The notes under the pieces were generated by a model, which saw nothing but the letters and a program-made list of their open reading frames with translations, searched no databases and was not told the DNA's origin. Of a stretch of 64,000 nucleotides of DNA, positions 38,646 to 47,036 are shown one piece after another. Where the stretch lies: the NCBI GenBank assembly GCA_016795565.1, contig JAEUGW010000026.1, positions 1 to 64,000 of the forward strand, read 5' to 3'. The DNA comes from Opitutaceae bacterium (GTDB taxonomy: Bacteria > Verrucomicrobiota > Verrucomicrobiia > Opitutales > Opitutaceae). Position 1 is the first letter of the stretch; each line of letters opens with the position of its first letter. The position numbers and the translations under genes are program-made.

Positions 38646-38710
38646 GAGGGCGATTCGGCCACAAAAAACACAAACCGCCGCAAAAGCGAACCCGCCGGTT
38701 GCCCGAGGAT

Positions 38711-39448
38711 TCAGCTCACCAGCCGCAGCAACCGGCGGAGATCCGGCGCGAGGGCCTTGGGCAGGTTCGAGGCCGCGATCGAGAACTCCCAGCGCGCTTC
38801 CGCCTCCTGCGCCTTCGTGAGGGGCATCCCCGGGGCCCCGTTGTCCAGCGGTGCCGCCCGGAAGGTCACGTCCGCCTTGTTCTTGAACATGTCGGCCCCC
38901 GCCGTCGGCAGCGCCGCAGCAAACCGCGCCATCGTGTAATCAAAGCCCGCCAGCGCGCGCTCCGGCTTGTTGTCCCGCCAGATCACCAGCTTCGTGTGGC
39001 CGGGGCCGCTGTATTCCTCCCGGTAGAATCCCGGCCGGTCACTGTCACTCGTGCCGCCTTTCAGCGTCGAGCTCGCGACGATGGCCTTGAAATAGGGCAG
39101 ATACGCCTTGTCCCAGCCGGAGGAGAAGGCATCGAACTTCACCCCGCACACCGAGTGCCGCGCCGAACAGACGTAGTGGGCGAGCGTGCCGCGCAGCTCC
39201 GTCTTCACCCCCGCGTGGCCCAGCGTCAGCGCGCAGGTGTCGCCGGTGTAGGCCACCGCCCCGAGGCTGATCTGGATGTGGGCGCCGCCGCTGGACACAT
39301 CCACCAGCGTGCCCGTCCAGTCCTTGCTCGCCGTGGCGGCATCGGCACTGCGTATCTTGATGGACGCGCGGATGCGGCAGTCGTCGCTCACCTCATAGCG
39401 CGTCTGCTTGCGTTTTGATTCACCGGTCTTGGTGTCGTTCGAACCCAT
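38711..39448 (-). CDS. PilZ domain protein, probable c-di-GMP effector
   Basis: A 245-aa cytoplasmic protein with an N-terminal PilZ domain (about 10-115). It has the RxxxR motif (RKQTRYEV) and D-x-S-x-x-G (DVSSGGAHI), which together bind cyclic di-GMP. The C-terminal half (about 125-245, from GGTSDSDRPGFYREEYSGPG to the end) is not recognised and may be the output domain. No signal peptide. No cyclase or flagellar gene is adjacent, so the controlled process is unknown. Confidence 0.85.
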   Translation of the reverse strand: MGSNDTKTGESKRKQTRYEVSDDCRIRASIKIRSADAATASKDWTGTLVDVSSGGAHIQISLGAVAYTGDTCALTLGHAGVKTELRGTLAHYVCSARHSVCGVKFDAFSSGWDKAYLPYFKAIVASSTLKGGTSDSDRPGFYREEYSGPGHTKLVIWRDNKPERALAGFDYTMARFAAALPTAGADMFKNKADVTFRAAPLDNGAPGMPLTKAQEAEARWEFSIAASNLPKALAPDLRRLLRLVS

Positions 39449-39555
39449 AAGAAGCCGAGACTATGGGTATTTTTTCGCAAAGCACAACCCACCTCCGGTC
39501 ATATCTCGCCCCCCGTGGCGGGAGGTTCGGCTTGCCGCCCACTGTCGGCTGCCTG

Positions 39556-40122
39556 ATGAATTACCGGGAGATGAAACCGGCCAAGCTGTCCGCTCCCCCG
39601 CCCACCATCCGCTTCACGGCCAAGGCGGAGGTGGCCCGGCTCAGCCTGCCCAAGGCCGCGAGCGCGAGGCTGCCGGCGGGCCGGACGGTGATCGAGGCCA
39701 CGCTCAACGGCTTCCCCTTCCGCGCCACGCTCGAGGGCAGGGGCGGCCACCAGCTCGCGTTAAGCCCGGCCCTGCTCGCGGCGGCCGATGCCTCTGCGGG
39801 CGACACGGTCGCGGTGGAGATCATCCGGGTCGGCGACGAGCCGGTGGCGCGGGTGCCGGCGGATTTGCTCGCGGCCATCGCCGCCTCGCCCAAGGCGCAG
39901 GCCCAGTGGGCGGAGATCACGCCCAATGCGCGCCAGAACTGGGTGCTCTGGCTCAGCTCGGGCAAGCTGGCGTCCACCCGCCTGACCCGCATCAAGACCG
40001 CCTGCTCCATGCTGGGCGCGGGCAAAAACCGCGTCTGTTGCTTCGGCGGCCTGGGCTGGCTGCGCAAGGACCACCCCGCCGCCGGCGCGAACTGGCAGCC
40101 CTTGCCGAAGCCCGGGGCGTGA
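39556..40122 (+). CDS. YdeI/OmdA-family protein with DUF1905 domain
   Basis: A 188-aa protein. Residues about 10-100 match a DUF1905-type beta-barrel (IRFTAKAEVARLSLPKAASA; TVIEATLNGFPFRATLEG), and about 110-185 the YdeI/OmdA helical module (ASPKAQAQWAEITPNARQNW, then STRLTRIKTACSMLGAGKN and CCFGG). OmdA-like proteins have been linked to bacteriocin tolerance, but the molecular activity is unclear. ATG 39556 was chosen; an upstream ATG at 39463 adds 31 unlike residues. It is divergent from the PilZ gene. Confidence 0.8.
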   Translation: MNYREMKPAKLSAPPPTIRFTAKAEVARLSLPKAASARLPAGRTVIEATLNGFPFRATLEGRGGHQLALSPALLAAADASAGDTVAVEIIRVGDEPVARVPADLLAAIAASPKAQAQWAEITPNARQNWVLWLSSGKLASTRLTRIKTACSMLGAGKNRVCCFGGLGWLRKDHPAAGANWQPLPKPGA

Positions 40123-40157
40123 TGTTTTCCCCGGGCCTTGGCCGCAGTCCTCTTCCC

Positions 40158-41558
40158 TCAGGCGCCGCCGGCCCCCGTGGGATTGAGCAGGCGGCCGGCC
40201 GCGCGCGAGGCGATCAGCATCACCAGCCCGGCGCCGCCGACCAGCCCGGCGTGCAGCAGCCAGAAGTTCACGCCGCTCATCGTCTCGACGTAGCCGCCGA
40301 GTTTCCCGACGAGGAAGTTGCCGGCAAAGAGATGCAGGTAATAGATGCCCATGATCGTGCCCGCGACCTTCTGCGGCGCCACGCGCACATACATCGCGAG
40401 CCCGACCGGAAACACGTTGGCGAAGCCGATGCTGTTCAGCACCTCGAAGCCCAGGATCCAGCCGATGCCGGCCTTGGCGCCACCCGCGGAGGCCAGCGCC
40501 GCGCCGACCATGCACAGCTGGCCTGCGGCGCTCAGGGACATGCCGAGGATGATCTTCGTGATCTCGGTCGGCTCCCGGAACCGTTTCGCCCACCAGCGCC
40601 AGAACGCGACCGCCGCGACCAGCGCCGACACGCTCACGGCCGCATCGAGCGATTGCAGCCAGGAGGTGGGCATCGTCCGGCCGAAGAACACGAGGTTCAC
40701 ATGCTCCGGCACCCAGATCATGTAGGCGTTGAAGAGCTGCTGGTTGCCCACGGCACCCACGGCGAGCACCGGGATCAAGCCGATGAGCACGGCGATGGCC
40801 TTCCACTCGTCGCCCGTGAGCGGCACCCTGGCCCCGGCGGCCGCCTTGGTCCTCGGCTGCTCCTTCGGCAGCCACTTGCGTCCGGAGAGATAAATGACGA
40901 GGCCGAGGACCATGCCGACCCCCGCGGCCCCGAAGCCCCAGTGCCAGCCGACCTTCTCGCCCAGCGTCCCGGTGACCAGCGGGGAGACGATCACCGCCGC
41001 GTTGATGAACAGGTAATAGATCTGGAAGGCATCCGCGCGCCGCAGGTCGCCGGGCGCGTAAAGCTCGCCGACCTGGCTCGCGAGGTTGCCCTTGAAGCAG
41101 CCCACCCCGATCTGCAGGCACAACAGCGCCGCGAGGAACGAGCCCTCGAACGCCATGAGGAAATGGCCGATGGACATCAGGATGGCGCCGACGGTGACGG
41201 TCGCCGTGCGGCCCAGCCAGCGGTCGGCGACGATGCCGCCCAGGATGGGCGTCAGATAAACCAGGCTCGTGTAGGTGCCGAAGATGGCCGACGACAGGCC
41301 GATCACCGTGAGGCTGTCGCCGCCATTGTAGGCGGCCTCCATGACGCGCCGGAACCAGCCCATGCCCGCGATGTTTTCCACATGACCCGGCAGCAGGAGC
41401 TGGCGGGTCATGTAGAGCACCAGCAGGGTCTGCATGCCGTAGTAGGAGAATCTCTCCCACGCCTCGGCGAAGGCGATGTAACCGAGGCCACGGGGATGGC
41501 CGAGAAAGGCGCGATCGTGATCCACGGCCGCGCCGCTGGGGGCAGGGGTTGTGCTCAA
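40158..41558 (-). CDS. Proton-dependent oligopeptide transporter (POT/PTR family)
   Basis: A 466-aa inner-membrane protein with 12 or more membrane segments that imports di- and tripeptides with protons. The family signature ExxERFSYYGM is present (EAWERFSYYGMQTLLVLYMT), and FKGNLASQVGELY and the second PTR2 signature FQIYYLFINAAV match. TTG 41558 is proposed as the start because the conserved region begins soon after, it is preceded by GGGGG, and the alternative ATG at 41663 overlaps the divergent HD gene and adds 35 residues of low complexity. The start is uncertain; the function is not. Confidence 0.88.
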   Translation of the reverse strand: MSTTPAPSGAAVDHDRAFLGHPRGLGYIAFAEAWERFSYYGMQTLLVLYMTRQLLLPGHVENIAGMGWFRRVMEAAYNGGDSLTVIGLSSAIFGTYTSLVYLTPILGGIVADRWLGRTATVTVGAILMSIGHFLMAFEGSFLAALLCLQIGVGCFKGNLASQVGELYAPGDLRRADAFQIYYLFINAAVIVSPLVTGTLGEKVGWHWGFGAAGVGMVLGLVIYLSGRKWLPKEQPRTKAAAGARVPLTGDEWKAIAVLIGLIPVLAVGAVGNQQLFNAYMIWVPEHVNLVFFGRTMPTSWLQSLDAAVSVSALVAAVAFWRWWAKRFREPTEITKIILGMSLSAAGQLCMVGAALASAGGAKAGIGWILGFEVLNSIGFANVFPVGLAMYVRVAPQKVAGTIMGIYYLHLFAGNFLVGKLGGYVETMSGVNFWLLHAGLVGGAGLVMLIASRAAGRLLNPTGAGGA

Positions 41559-41649
41559 GCCCCCACGCTTGCGGTGCCCCGCTCCCGTGGCAAGCCGCCC
41601 CTTTGTTTTCCGGCGTGCGCTTCGTGGACCTCGTGTTAGATCGTCCGCC

Positions 41650-42192
41650 ATGCTCCCGACCAAGGACGCCGCCCTCGCCCTGCTGCACCAGCACGTCCGC
41701 GACGACTACCAGCGCCACCACGCCCTGATGGTCGCCACCGCGCTGGAGGGCTACGCCGGCCAGTTCGGTGAAGACCCGCTCCTGTGGCATCTCACCGGCC
41801 TGCTTCATGATCTCGATTACGAGGAGCATCCCGACACCCACCCCGCCCCGTCGCTCCAGTGGTTCAAGGACTGGGGCTACCCGCCGGAGCTCATCCACGC
41901 CGTCGAGGCCCACGCCTACGGCTACCACGGCTTCACCACCCTGCCCGCCACGAAACTCGCCGCCGCGCTCGTCGCCTGCGACGAACTCACCGGCATCTTC
42001 TACGCCTACCGCCGGATGAACCCCGTCCGCTACGGCGACATGAAGCCCGCCTCGATCAGGAAGAAGTTCAAGGACGCCACCTTCGCCGCCAAGATCGACC
42101 GCGCCACCATCCAGCTGGGCTGCGACCGGCTCGGCGTGCCCCTGGACGACCACATCGCCAATCTCGTGCGCTTCCTCGCCCCGCTGCCGTAG
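41650..42192 (+). CDS. HD-domain hydrolase
   Basis: A 180-aa protein with an HD phosphohydrolase fold: H in QRHHALMVATALEGYA, HD in LLHDLDYEEHPDTHP, a further H in VEAHAYG, and D in ACDELTG. It belongs to the small family of HD proteins found next to nucleotide or tRNA genes; the substrate is unknown. ATG 41650 was chosen because the conserved helix starts there. It is divergent from the POT gene. Confidence 0.85.
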   Translation: MLPTKDAALALLHQHVRDDYQRHHALMVATALEGYAGQFGEDPLLWHLTGLLHDLDYEEHPDTHPAPSLQWFKDWGYPPELIHAVEAHAYGYHGFTTLPATKLAAALVACDELTGIFYAYRRMNPVRYGDMKPASIRKKFKDATFAAKIDRATIQLGCDRLGVPLDDHIANLVRFLAPLP

Positions 42193-42595
42193 GGCGGTGC
42201 CAAAGCAGGTGTGCCACAGCGGCTGCCTCCTGTAGGGACATACGGAACGATGCAGCAGGACTCCTTCAATCACAGATAACCTGCTGTCTGATAAAGGAGC
42301 CCTCCTGCATCGCAATCGAGGTTCCGTTCGCCTTTCAGAGCCTGACTGTGGGAGCGAGCTTGCTCGCGACCTCGCCCAATACGTCGCGAGCAAGCTCGCT
42401 CCCACATTTCCAGACTGCATCGTTCTCGCTAAGTAGAAACTATCCGAAAACTGCCTCCTGTAGGGGCGTGGCTCGTCTACGCCCGACACGAGTAACACCG
42501 CCGCTCGGGCGCGCACCAGGCGCGCCCCTGCATTTGCAGAATCTGCATGGTTCCCGGATAGCCTCCGCCCCAGCCCGGCCGGCCCTGTGGCCGGA
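42193..42595. other. Repeat-filled intergenic region
   Basis: It contains three successive inverted repeats. An imperfect pair runs CGGAACGATGCAGCAGGACT (from 42239) against GGAGCCCTCCTGCATCG. The REP pair is at 42347-42406, and a TGTAGGGGCGTGG...GCGCGCCCCTGCA pair is at 42459-42532. No gene is supported. It lies between convergent genes, so the hairpins may terminate transcription on both sides. Confidence 0.7.
42347..42406. repeat. REP pair (TGTGGGAGCGAGC family), head-to-head
   Basis: TGTGGGAGCGAGCTTGCTCG (left copy from 42347) and its mirror ending AAGCTCGCTCCCACA (42406) are separated by about 12 bases, forming a BIME-like doublet. Confidence 0.85.
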
Positions 42596-43432
42596 TCAGG
42601 GCTTGGTGACCCGCTGCACCTTGAAGCAGTCGGTGCACATGCCGTGTGTGAACTCGATGTGGCTGCGCGCGCTGAAGTAATCCTCCACCTGCTGCCAGTA
42701 GCCGGCATCGTCCCTCACCTTCTTGCACCAGGCGCAAATCGGCAGCAGCCCCGAGAGTGTCTGCACCTCGGCGTGGGCGCTGCTCAGTTCCTCGTGCCGC
42801 AGTTGGAGATTCGCCAGCAGCAGGCTGACGAACAGCGCCACCATGAAAAAGCTCACCTCCAGGTCCCCGATGATCTGCAGCGAGGCCGCGGCCTCCGTCC
42901 AGCCGAGCCCGTCGAGAATCACGGCCAGCCCCACGCGCAGGCCGTGGAATATCCCATGAAGCAGGAACGCGTTGGCCGGGGCCACGGGTGAACGCCAAAA
43001 GACCGGCCGGGCCCGGCGCAGGCACCCGTAGGAGGCCAGCGAGAGCGCGCCCCAGATGACGCCGTTGCTGACCATGCGCCACACCGAGGGCTGGGCGATG
43101 GCCAGGAAACTGACCAGCAGCGCCAGATGGAACAGGACCAGCCCGGCGACCAGCTTCCGCTGCCGGGAAATCTCGGCCGTCCATTGCGCGCCGAGGAGCA
43201 GCACCGCGTGGCCCACCGTGACCAGCAGGGTCGGGATGAGCTTGGCCGCCCAAATGGGCAGCTCCGGGCGCAGCGCGAAAAAGACGTCGGCCACCGTCAT
43301 CACCCACGCCGATAGCATCCAGCACCGCATGGCCGCCGTGCGCCCCTGCCGCCACCAGAAATGCGTCAGCAAGCCCGCCAAAATCGCGCCGATGACGATG
43401 TTCGTCAGATAGGTGATGGTCTCCTGGCTCAT
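42596..43432 (-). CDS. Membrane protein with signalling-type CxxC tail
   Basis: A 278-aa protein with about seven membrane segments from MSQETITYLTNIVIGAILAG to FMVALFVSLLLANLQ. A short coiled coil (RHEELSSAHAEVQTLSG) and the tail LLPICAWCKKVRDDAGYWQQ, then EDYFSARSHIEFTHGMCTDC, follow. This tail with its C-x-x-C-KK-(I/V)-RDD-x-GYW and C-x-x-C motifs often ends PAS and kinase-type signalling proteins. The protein lacks kinase domains, so it may be a sensor or adaptor. Starts at 43447 or 43531 are possible; 43432 best fits the first membrane segment. Confidence 0.72.
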   Translation of the reverse strand: MSQETITYLTNIVIGAILAGLLTHFWWRQGRTAAMRCWMLSAWVMTVADVFFALRPELPIWAAKLIPTLLVTVGHAVLLLGAQWTAEISRQRKLVAGLVLFHLALLVSFLAIAQPSVWRMVSNGVIWGALSLASYGCLRRARPVFWRSPVAPANAFLLHGIFHGLRVGLAVILDGLGWTEAAASLQIIGDLEVSFFMVALFVSLLLANLQLRHEELSSAHAEVQTLSGLLPICAWCKKVRDDAGYWQQVEDYFSARSHIEFTHGMCTDCFKVQRVTKP

Positions 43433-43540
43433 CCGGCCGCCGAGCATGTCCGGCGTCGGTTGTTTGGGAAGTCCTATTATTTCCGCGGCCCACTCTTCCC
43501 CTCCCGGCACCGCCGCCCGAACGCCGCGCAACCTGAAACC

Positions 43541-43679
43541 ATTGAGACTTACCCAAGGAAGTTACGCCCACCTGTCATTGCGAGGAGTGAAACGACGACG
43601 CAATCCAGCTGGATCGCCACGGCGCGCTTCACGCACCTCGCGATGACAAAACCAGTAACTACTTTGGGTAAGTCTCAAT
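43541..43679. mobile_element. MITE-like element with 16-bp terminal inverted repeats
   Basis: ATTGAGACTTACCCAA (43541-43556) is exactly mirrored by TTGGGTAAGTCTCAAT (43664-43679). Further inside, GTTAC/GTAAC pair, and the core is a copy of the GTCATTGCGAG repeat (43574-43647). The 139 bp have no coding capacity, and no target duplication is evident. It lies just upstream of engB. Confidence 0.65.
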
Positions 43680-43704
43680 AAGGTTCGCCAGCGTCGGGTT
43701 TCGC

Positions 43705-44418
43705 GTGCCTGCTGGCCTCCTGAAAATCAAGACCGCCACCTTTGCCCTCAGCGCCCCGGACCTCGCCTCGTGCCCGCCGCCCCGCCTGCCGGAGTTCGCG
43801 CTCATCGGCCGTTCCAACGTCGGCAAGTCCTCCCTCATCAACCTGCTGACGGAAAAGCCGGGCCTCGCGAAGGTCTCCGGCCTGCCCGGCAAGACCAGGC
43901 TGATCAATTTCTTCACGATCAACGGCGCGTGGAACCTCGTGGATTTGCCGGGCTATGGCCATGCCCACGGGGCGAAGACCGAGCGCCAGCTCTTCAACAC
44001 CGCCGTGCGCGACTATCTCGGCCACCGCCCGAACCTCCGCCGCACCTTCGTGCTGATCGACTCCCGCCACGAACCGCAGGAGCTCGACCTCAAGTTCGTC
44101 CACTGGCTGGGCACGCACGGCCTCCCCTTCGCGCTCATCTTCACCAAGATTGACAAGCAGGCCGCCCAGCACACGCGCAACACCATCGCCCGGTTCCGCG
44201 CCGCGATGGCGCGGTCTACCGACGCCCAGCCACCCGTCTTCGCCAGTTCCGCCACCACCCAGAGCGGTCGGGCCGACATCCTCGCCTTCATCGCCGAGGC
44301 CCTGCCAGCGCCCAACGCACCCAAGCCCTTCGCCGGCGCCCCGATGATGAACCACCCGCGCCGTCCGCCTTCCCCGCCGCCCGGCGATGACATGCTCGGC
44401 GACGATCTCGATGATTAG
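43705..44418 (+). CDS. engB: GTP-binding protein EngB/YsxC, ribosome assembly
   Basis: A 237-aa small GTPase needed for 50S subunit maturation. G1 is ALIGRSNVGKSSLINLL, G2/switch GKTRLINFF, G3 VDLPGYGHA, G4 FTKIDK, and G5 near ASSATT. The C-terminal extension of about 35 aa (PRRPPSPPPGDDMLGDDLDD) is Pro/Asp-rich. GTG 43705 was chosen as it gives the LLKIKTATF start of the family. Transcription must begin in, or read through, the repeat element upstream. Confidence 0.93.
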   Translation: MPAGLLKIKTATFALSAPDLASCPPPRLPEFALIGRSNVGKSSLINLLTEKPGLAKVSGLPGKTRLINFFTINGAWNLVDLPGYGHAHGAKTERQLFNTAVRDYLGHRPNLRRTFVLIDSRHEPQELDLKFVHWLGTHGLPFALIFTKIDKQAAQHTRNTIARFRAAMARSTDAQPPVFASSATTQSGRADILAFIAEALPAPNAPKPFAGAPMMNHPRRPPSPPPGDDMLGDDLDD

Positions 44419-44419
44419 G

Positions 44420-44561
44420 GCCTATCCGAATAACCCATATCCGACGGTCTGGTTTTACTGTAGCGGCGGTCTATGACCGCCGAACGATAGCCACGCCACG
44501 CCCGACGGCGGTCATAGACCGCCGCTACAGATCGCCCATCGGTATGGTTATTCGGATAGGC
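44420..44561. mobile_element. Composite repeat, copy 1: 16-bp terminal inverted repeats around a REP
   Basis: GCCTATCCGAATAACC (44420-44435) is mirrored exactly by GGTTATTCGGATAGGC (44546-44561). The inside contains a TGTAGCGGCGGTC REP pair (44459-44529). A second, slightly diverged copy lies at 46231-46363. Confidence 0.75.
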
Positions 44562-44801
44562 TCTTAGCCCACAGCGGTCGGTGTCGCGATGTGTGCCGGC
44601 GGCCCAGCAGCCAGGCCGGGAAGAGCTCCCACCACCCTACGTAGAACCGCGTAGATGCATCCCGTTGACTTGGCGCCGCCTGTTGGCGTCATGGATGCAC
44701 CTGCCCGTGGCCCCACCCCGCAACTGCCTCACCTCGATATCCGGCGCACGGCGCGCCGGACTTTTTCGGCCGGGCCCCGGTCCGTCAGCCCACCCTCACC
44801 C
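44562..44801. other. Leader region of the following secreted protein gene
   Basis: 240 bases without an accepted gene. An imperfect hairpin GATGCATCC (44653-44661) / GGATGCACC lies in the middle. No known riboswitch consensus is recognised. Confidence 0.4.
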
Positions 44802-45401
44802 ATGAAATCCCGCCTGCTTGCTTCCGTCCTCGCCCTCGCCCTGCTCCCCTGCGCCCGCGCGGCTGACGCCGCCGACCTCGCCCGGGCGCAGATCGTCTTC
44901 GCCAAGGTGATGAACAGCCTCCAGCAATTCCAGAAAGTCGCCGGTGCCACCGGTGCAGCCACGCCGGCGCCGATCGCCCCCGCGCCGCTGCCGGGCAAGA
45001 CGGGCAAGTATTTCGCCCCCTACGACAGCAACGGACAGCTGACCGAGTGGGCCAGCAAGGCCCTCAGCGCCAATATCGGCGCGGCGATCGGCTCCAAGGC
45101 CGGGGAGAAGGCCGGCACGATGGCCGCCTCCAAGATTCCGCTGGCGGGCGGCTTCCTCGCGATGGGCGCCAAGAAAAAAGGCAAGGAACTCGGCGCCATG
45201 GCCGCCGTGGGCGGGGCCGACTTCGTCAAGAAAAGCTCCGACGCCTCCTTCAACAGCGTGCAGGACCTCGCCGTCCACATGCACCTCAACCACGCGGGCA
45301 AGGCCGACTACATTAAGGCTTTCGCCGCCGCCATGGCCATCTATCCGGACTTCGAGAAAACCTACGAGCAGGCGATCAAGCAGGCCTACGGGGCCCGCTG
45401 A
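44802..45401 (+). CDS. Secreted protein with glycine-zipper-like segment
   Basis: A 199-aa exported protein with signal peptide MKSRLLASVLALALLPCARA. After a short helix and a Pro/Ala-rich linker comes a Gly/Ala-rich segment (ANIGAAIGSKAGEKAGTMAA, then SKIPLAGGFLAMGAKKKGKE) that resembles glycine-zipper membrane-interacting sequences. A C-terminal helical part follows (VQDLAVHMHLNHAGKADYIK, then YPDFEKTYEQAI). The function is unknown; an envelope location is likely. ATG 44802 was chosen for the signal peptide. Confidence 0.72.
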   Translation: MKSRLLASVLALALLPCARAADAADLARAQIVFAKVMNSLQQFQKVAGATGAATPAPIAPAPLPGKTGKYFAPYDSNGQLTEWASKALSANIGAAIGSKAGEKAGTMAASKIPLAGGFLAMGAKKKGKELGAMAAVGGADFVKKSSDASFNSVQDLAVHMHLNHAGKADYIKAFAAAMAIYPDFEKTYEQAIKQAYGAR

Positions 45402-45546
45402 GGCCACCGCGCCGGCCTATTGAGTCTCGCGCAATAATCCGACGGGCAGGGCGCACCGGCCCGGTGCGCCGCGGCGGAGCGAGCCGCTCCGCGTCATCTC
45501 CTGCATCGCAACGTCAGCCTGGTGCGCGAGCCGCAATAAGCCGCCC
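45402..45546. repeat. Hairpins between convergent genes
   Basis: GGGCGCACCGG-CCCGGTGCGCC is a near-perfect palindrome, followed by CGGAGC-GA-GCCGCTCCG. They lie between convergent genes and are probable transcription stop points or REP-like repeats. Confidence 0.5.
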
Positions 45547-46068
45547 TCAGGCCTTCAGCAGGCAGCACTGCTTGTATTTTTTCCCGCTGCCGCAGGGGCA
45601 CGGCTCGTTGCGGCCGACCTTCGGCGCCGCTGATTTGTAGGGCGCGGGCCCGAGCCGCGCCTCGCGCTCGTAGAGCCAGGTCCCGTTGATCCGCAGGAAC
45701 TCCGCCTTCTCGTGCAGCACCTTCTCCACCTTGTCCTCGATCCCGTAGGCTGAGAAATCCACGTAAGCCTTGTCGGGATTGCCCGCGACCACCTCGTGGC
45801 CGTGCACCTCGAGTCGGGTCCAGGTCACCGCCGGCTCGCCCTCCTCGGCGACATACGGCTTGCCCGCCGTCGGCCGATGGGTGTCGTGCAGGAACTTGAA
45901 GTTGTGCGCCACGTGCGCCGTGAACCGCGCGCGCATCAGCTGCTCCGCCGTCGCGGGCCGCTTCTTGCCCGCATGATAGGGCTCGCAGCACGCCTCGAAC
46001 AGCTGGCCGCTGCCGCAAGGGCAGGGTTGTCCGGGTTTCGCTTTGTGGTCAGTCGTTTCGGAAGGCAT
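45547..46068 (-). CDS. YchJ-family protein with two SEC-C motifs
   Basis: A 173-aa protein with an N-terminal SEC-C zinc motif ([18 protein letters not shown]), a central YchJ/NTF2-like domain ([20 protein letters not shown], then [14 protein letters not shown]) and a C-terminal SEC-C motif ([17 protein letters not shown]). The two cysteine-rich motifs bind zinc as in the SecA tail. The UPF0225 family has this architecture and no defined biochemical role. The gene is complete. Confidence 0.92.
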   Translation of the reverse strand: MPSETTDHKAKPGQPCPCGSGQLFEACCEPYHAGKKRPATAEQLMRARFTAHVAHNFKFLHDTHRPTAGKPYVAEEGEPAVTWTRLEVHGHEVVAGNPDKAYVDFSAYGIEDKVEKVLHEKAEFLRINGTWLYEREARLGPAPYKSAAPKVGRNEPCPCGSGKKYKQCCLLKA

Positions 46069-46230
46069 CCCCCAGACCTAGCGGGGCGCGCCACCCCAAG
46101 GCGAGGGGAAATCATTCGCCACTGTCATTCTGAGATCAGGGCGTGTCTTCAAACTGCCATGTCCGGGCATGCGTCCGAGGCCAAGGCCCAAACCCCCGAT
46201 GCCTTTTAACCGCTGGTGCTGCGCCTAAAT

Positions 46231-46363
46231 GCCTATCCGAATAACCTATTCCCGACAGTCTGGTTTTCTGTAGCGGCGGTCTGTGACCGCCGTCGAACGT
46301 GGTGTGGTGATCGTTCGGCGGTCATAGACCGCCGCTACAGGACAGACCATTGTTCGGATAGGC
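46231..46363. mobile_element. Composite repeat, copy 2: terminal repeats around a REP
   Basis: It begins with the same GCCTATCCGAATAACC as copy 1 and ends with a slightly altered mirror (CCATTGTTCGGATAGGC). The inside holds the TGTAGCGGCGGTC REP pair (46269-46339). The parts between repeat and REP are also similar to copy 1 (GACxGTCTGGTTTT), so the whole unit was copied. Confidence 0.72.
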
Positions 46364-46397
46364 TCCAAGGGCTGCGCTACTTGTTGCGCTGCGCCTT

Positions 46398-46512
46398 ATC
46401 GGCTCCGCAGTGGGTTTTGGGAGTCGGCTAATCGCCGACGGCAATAAAGGCGAAGTGGCTGGTCTCTTCTCGCGGCAATTAGCCGCGCCTCCGAACCCAA
46501 ACCGGAGCCGAT
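46398..46512. repeat. Second multi-hairpin segment with 10-bp outer stem
   Basis: ATCGGCTCCG (46398-46407) pairs with CGGAGCCGAT (46503-46512). Inside are GTCGGC-TAATC-GCCGAC (46423-46439) and CGCGGC-AATTA-GCCGCG (46471-46487). The layout and the CGGCTAATCGCC stretch recall the array at 23461-23662. Confidence 0.6.
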
Positions 46513-46796
46513 TTGGCGGAGGGCTTTCCCAAGCGAAGCCGGTAGGCGGAGCATCCGTGGTCAAACCTTCCGTGATCCGGGTTTGAAAACACACCCTGGA
46601 CCGCAAGCCGCGAGGCTTGCGAGGGACTCGCCTATGAACATTCCACATCATTGTCATGCTGAGCGTGGCGAAGCATTCATCACGACATCTCAGGCGGTTG
46701 GACCGATGGATGAGGATGTCGCTTCGCTCAGGACGGCAGGGCACGGCCATTTCATCCGTGAGTATCCGTGGAATCCGTGGTTACAAAATCCCACCC

Positions 46797-46970
46797 ATGA
46801 AAAAACCCACGGCCGAGGAACGCAGGCACCGCTGCACCCGCAAGCGGCGTTACCGCACCCAGGGCGATGCCCTCGATGCCGCGCTCCTCGCCGGGGTGGG
46901 GCGCGAACGCACCGCCTACCGCTGCCCGCTCTGCGGCCACTGGCACCTGGCGAGCACCGGCCGGAGTTGA
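46797..46970 (+). CDS. Small zinc-ribbon-like protein (57 aa)
   Basis: MKKPTAEERRHRCTRKRRYR begins a very basic N-terminus, followed by a short helix (TQGDALDAALLAGVG) and a C-terminal YRCPLCGHWHLAS. The C-x-x-C-x-x-x-H pattern plus the earlier Cys suggest a small zinc-binding, possibly nucleic-acid-binding protein. Similar small proteins with a CPLCGHWHL end are often found as conserved hypothetical genes. It lies 66 bp before the SNF2 helicase gene, in the same direction. Upstream in-frame codons are repeat-derived. Confidence 0.65.
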   Translation: MKKPTAEERRHRCTRKRRYRTQGDALDAALLAGVGRERTAYRCPLCGHWHLASTGRS

Positions 46971-47036
46971 AGGGGACCGCGGCCCGGAGTCGTTTGACTC
47001 CCAAGCCGCACCGCGCATCTCTCAACCCCCGCCGCC

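Larger units (their letters stand above)
46069..46796. other. Long intergenic region built from repeats
   Basis: It holds a composite element (46231-46363), a multi-hairpin segment (46398-46512), a GTCATGCTGAGC...GCTCAGGAC inverted repeat (about 46653-46735) and ATCCGTGG units before the next ATG (GAGTATCCGTGG, GAATCCGTGG). No protein-coding gene is supported in it. Confidence 0.65.

Noticed and set aside
39408-42708. Long frames on both strands across the POT transporter and HD genes
   Set aside because: They give low-complexity Arg/Pro/Gly-rich products and overlap confirmed genes.
44562-44801. Riboswitch in the long leader of the glycine-zipper-like secreted protein
   Set aside because: One imperfect hairpin is visible but no known riboswitch consensus (c-di-GMP, cobalamin, TPP, SAM) could be matched.
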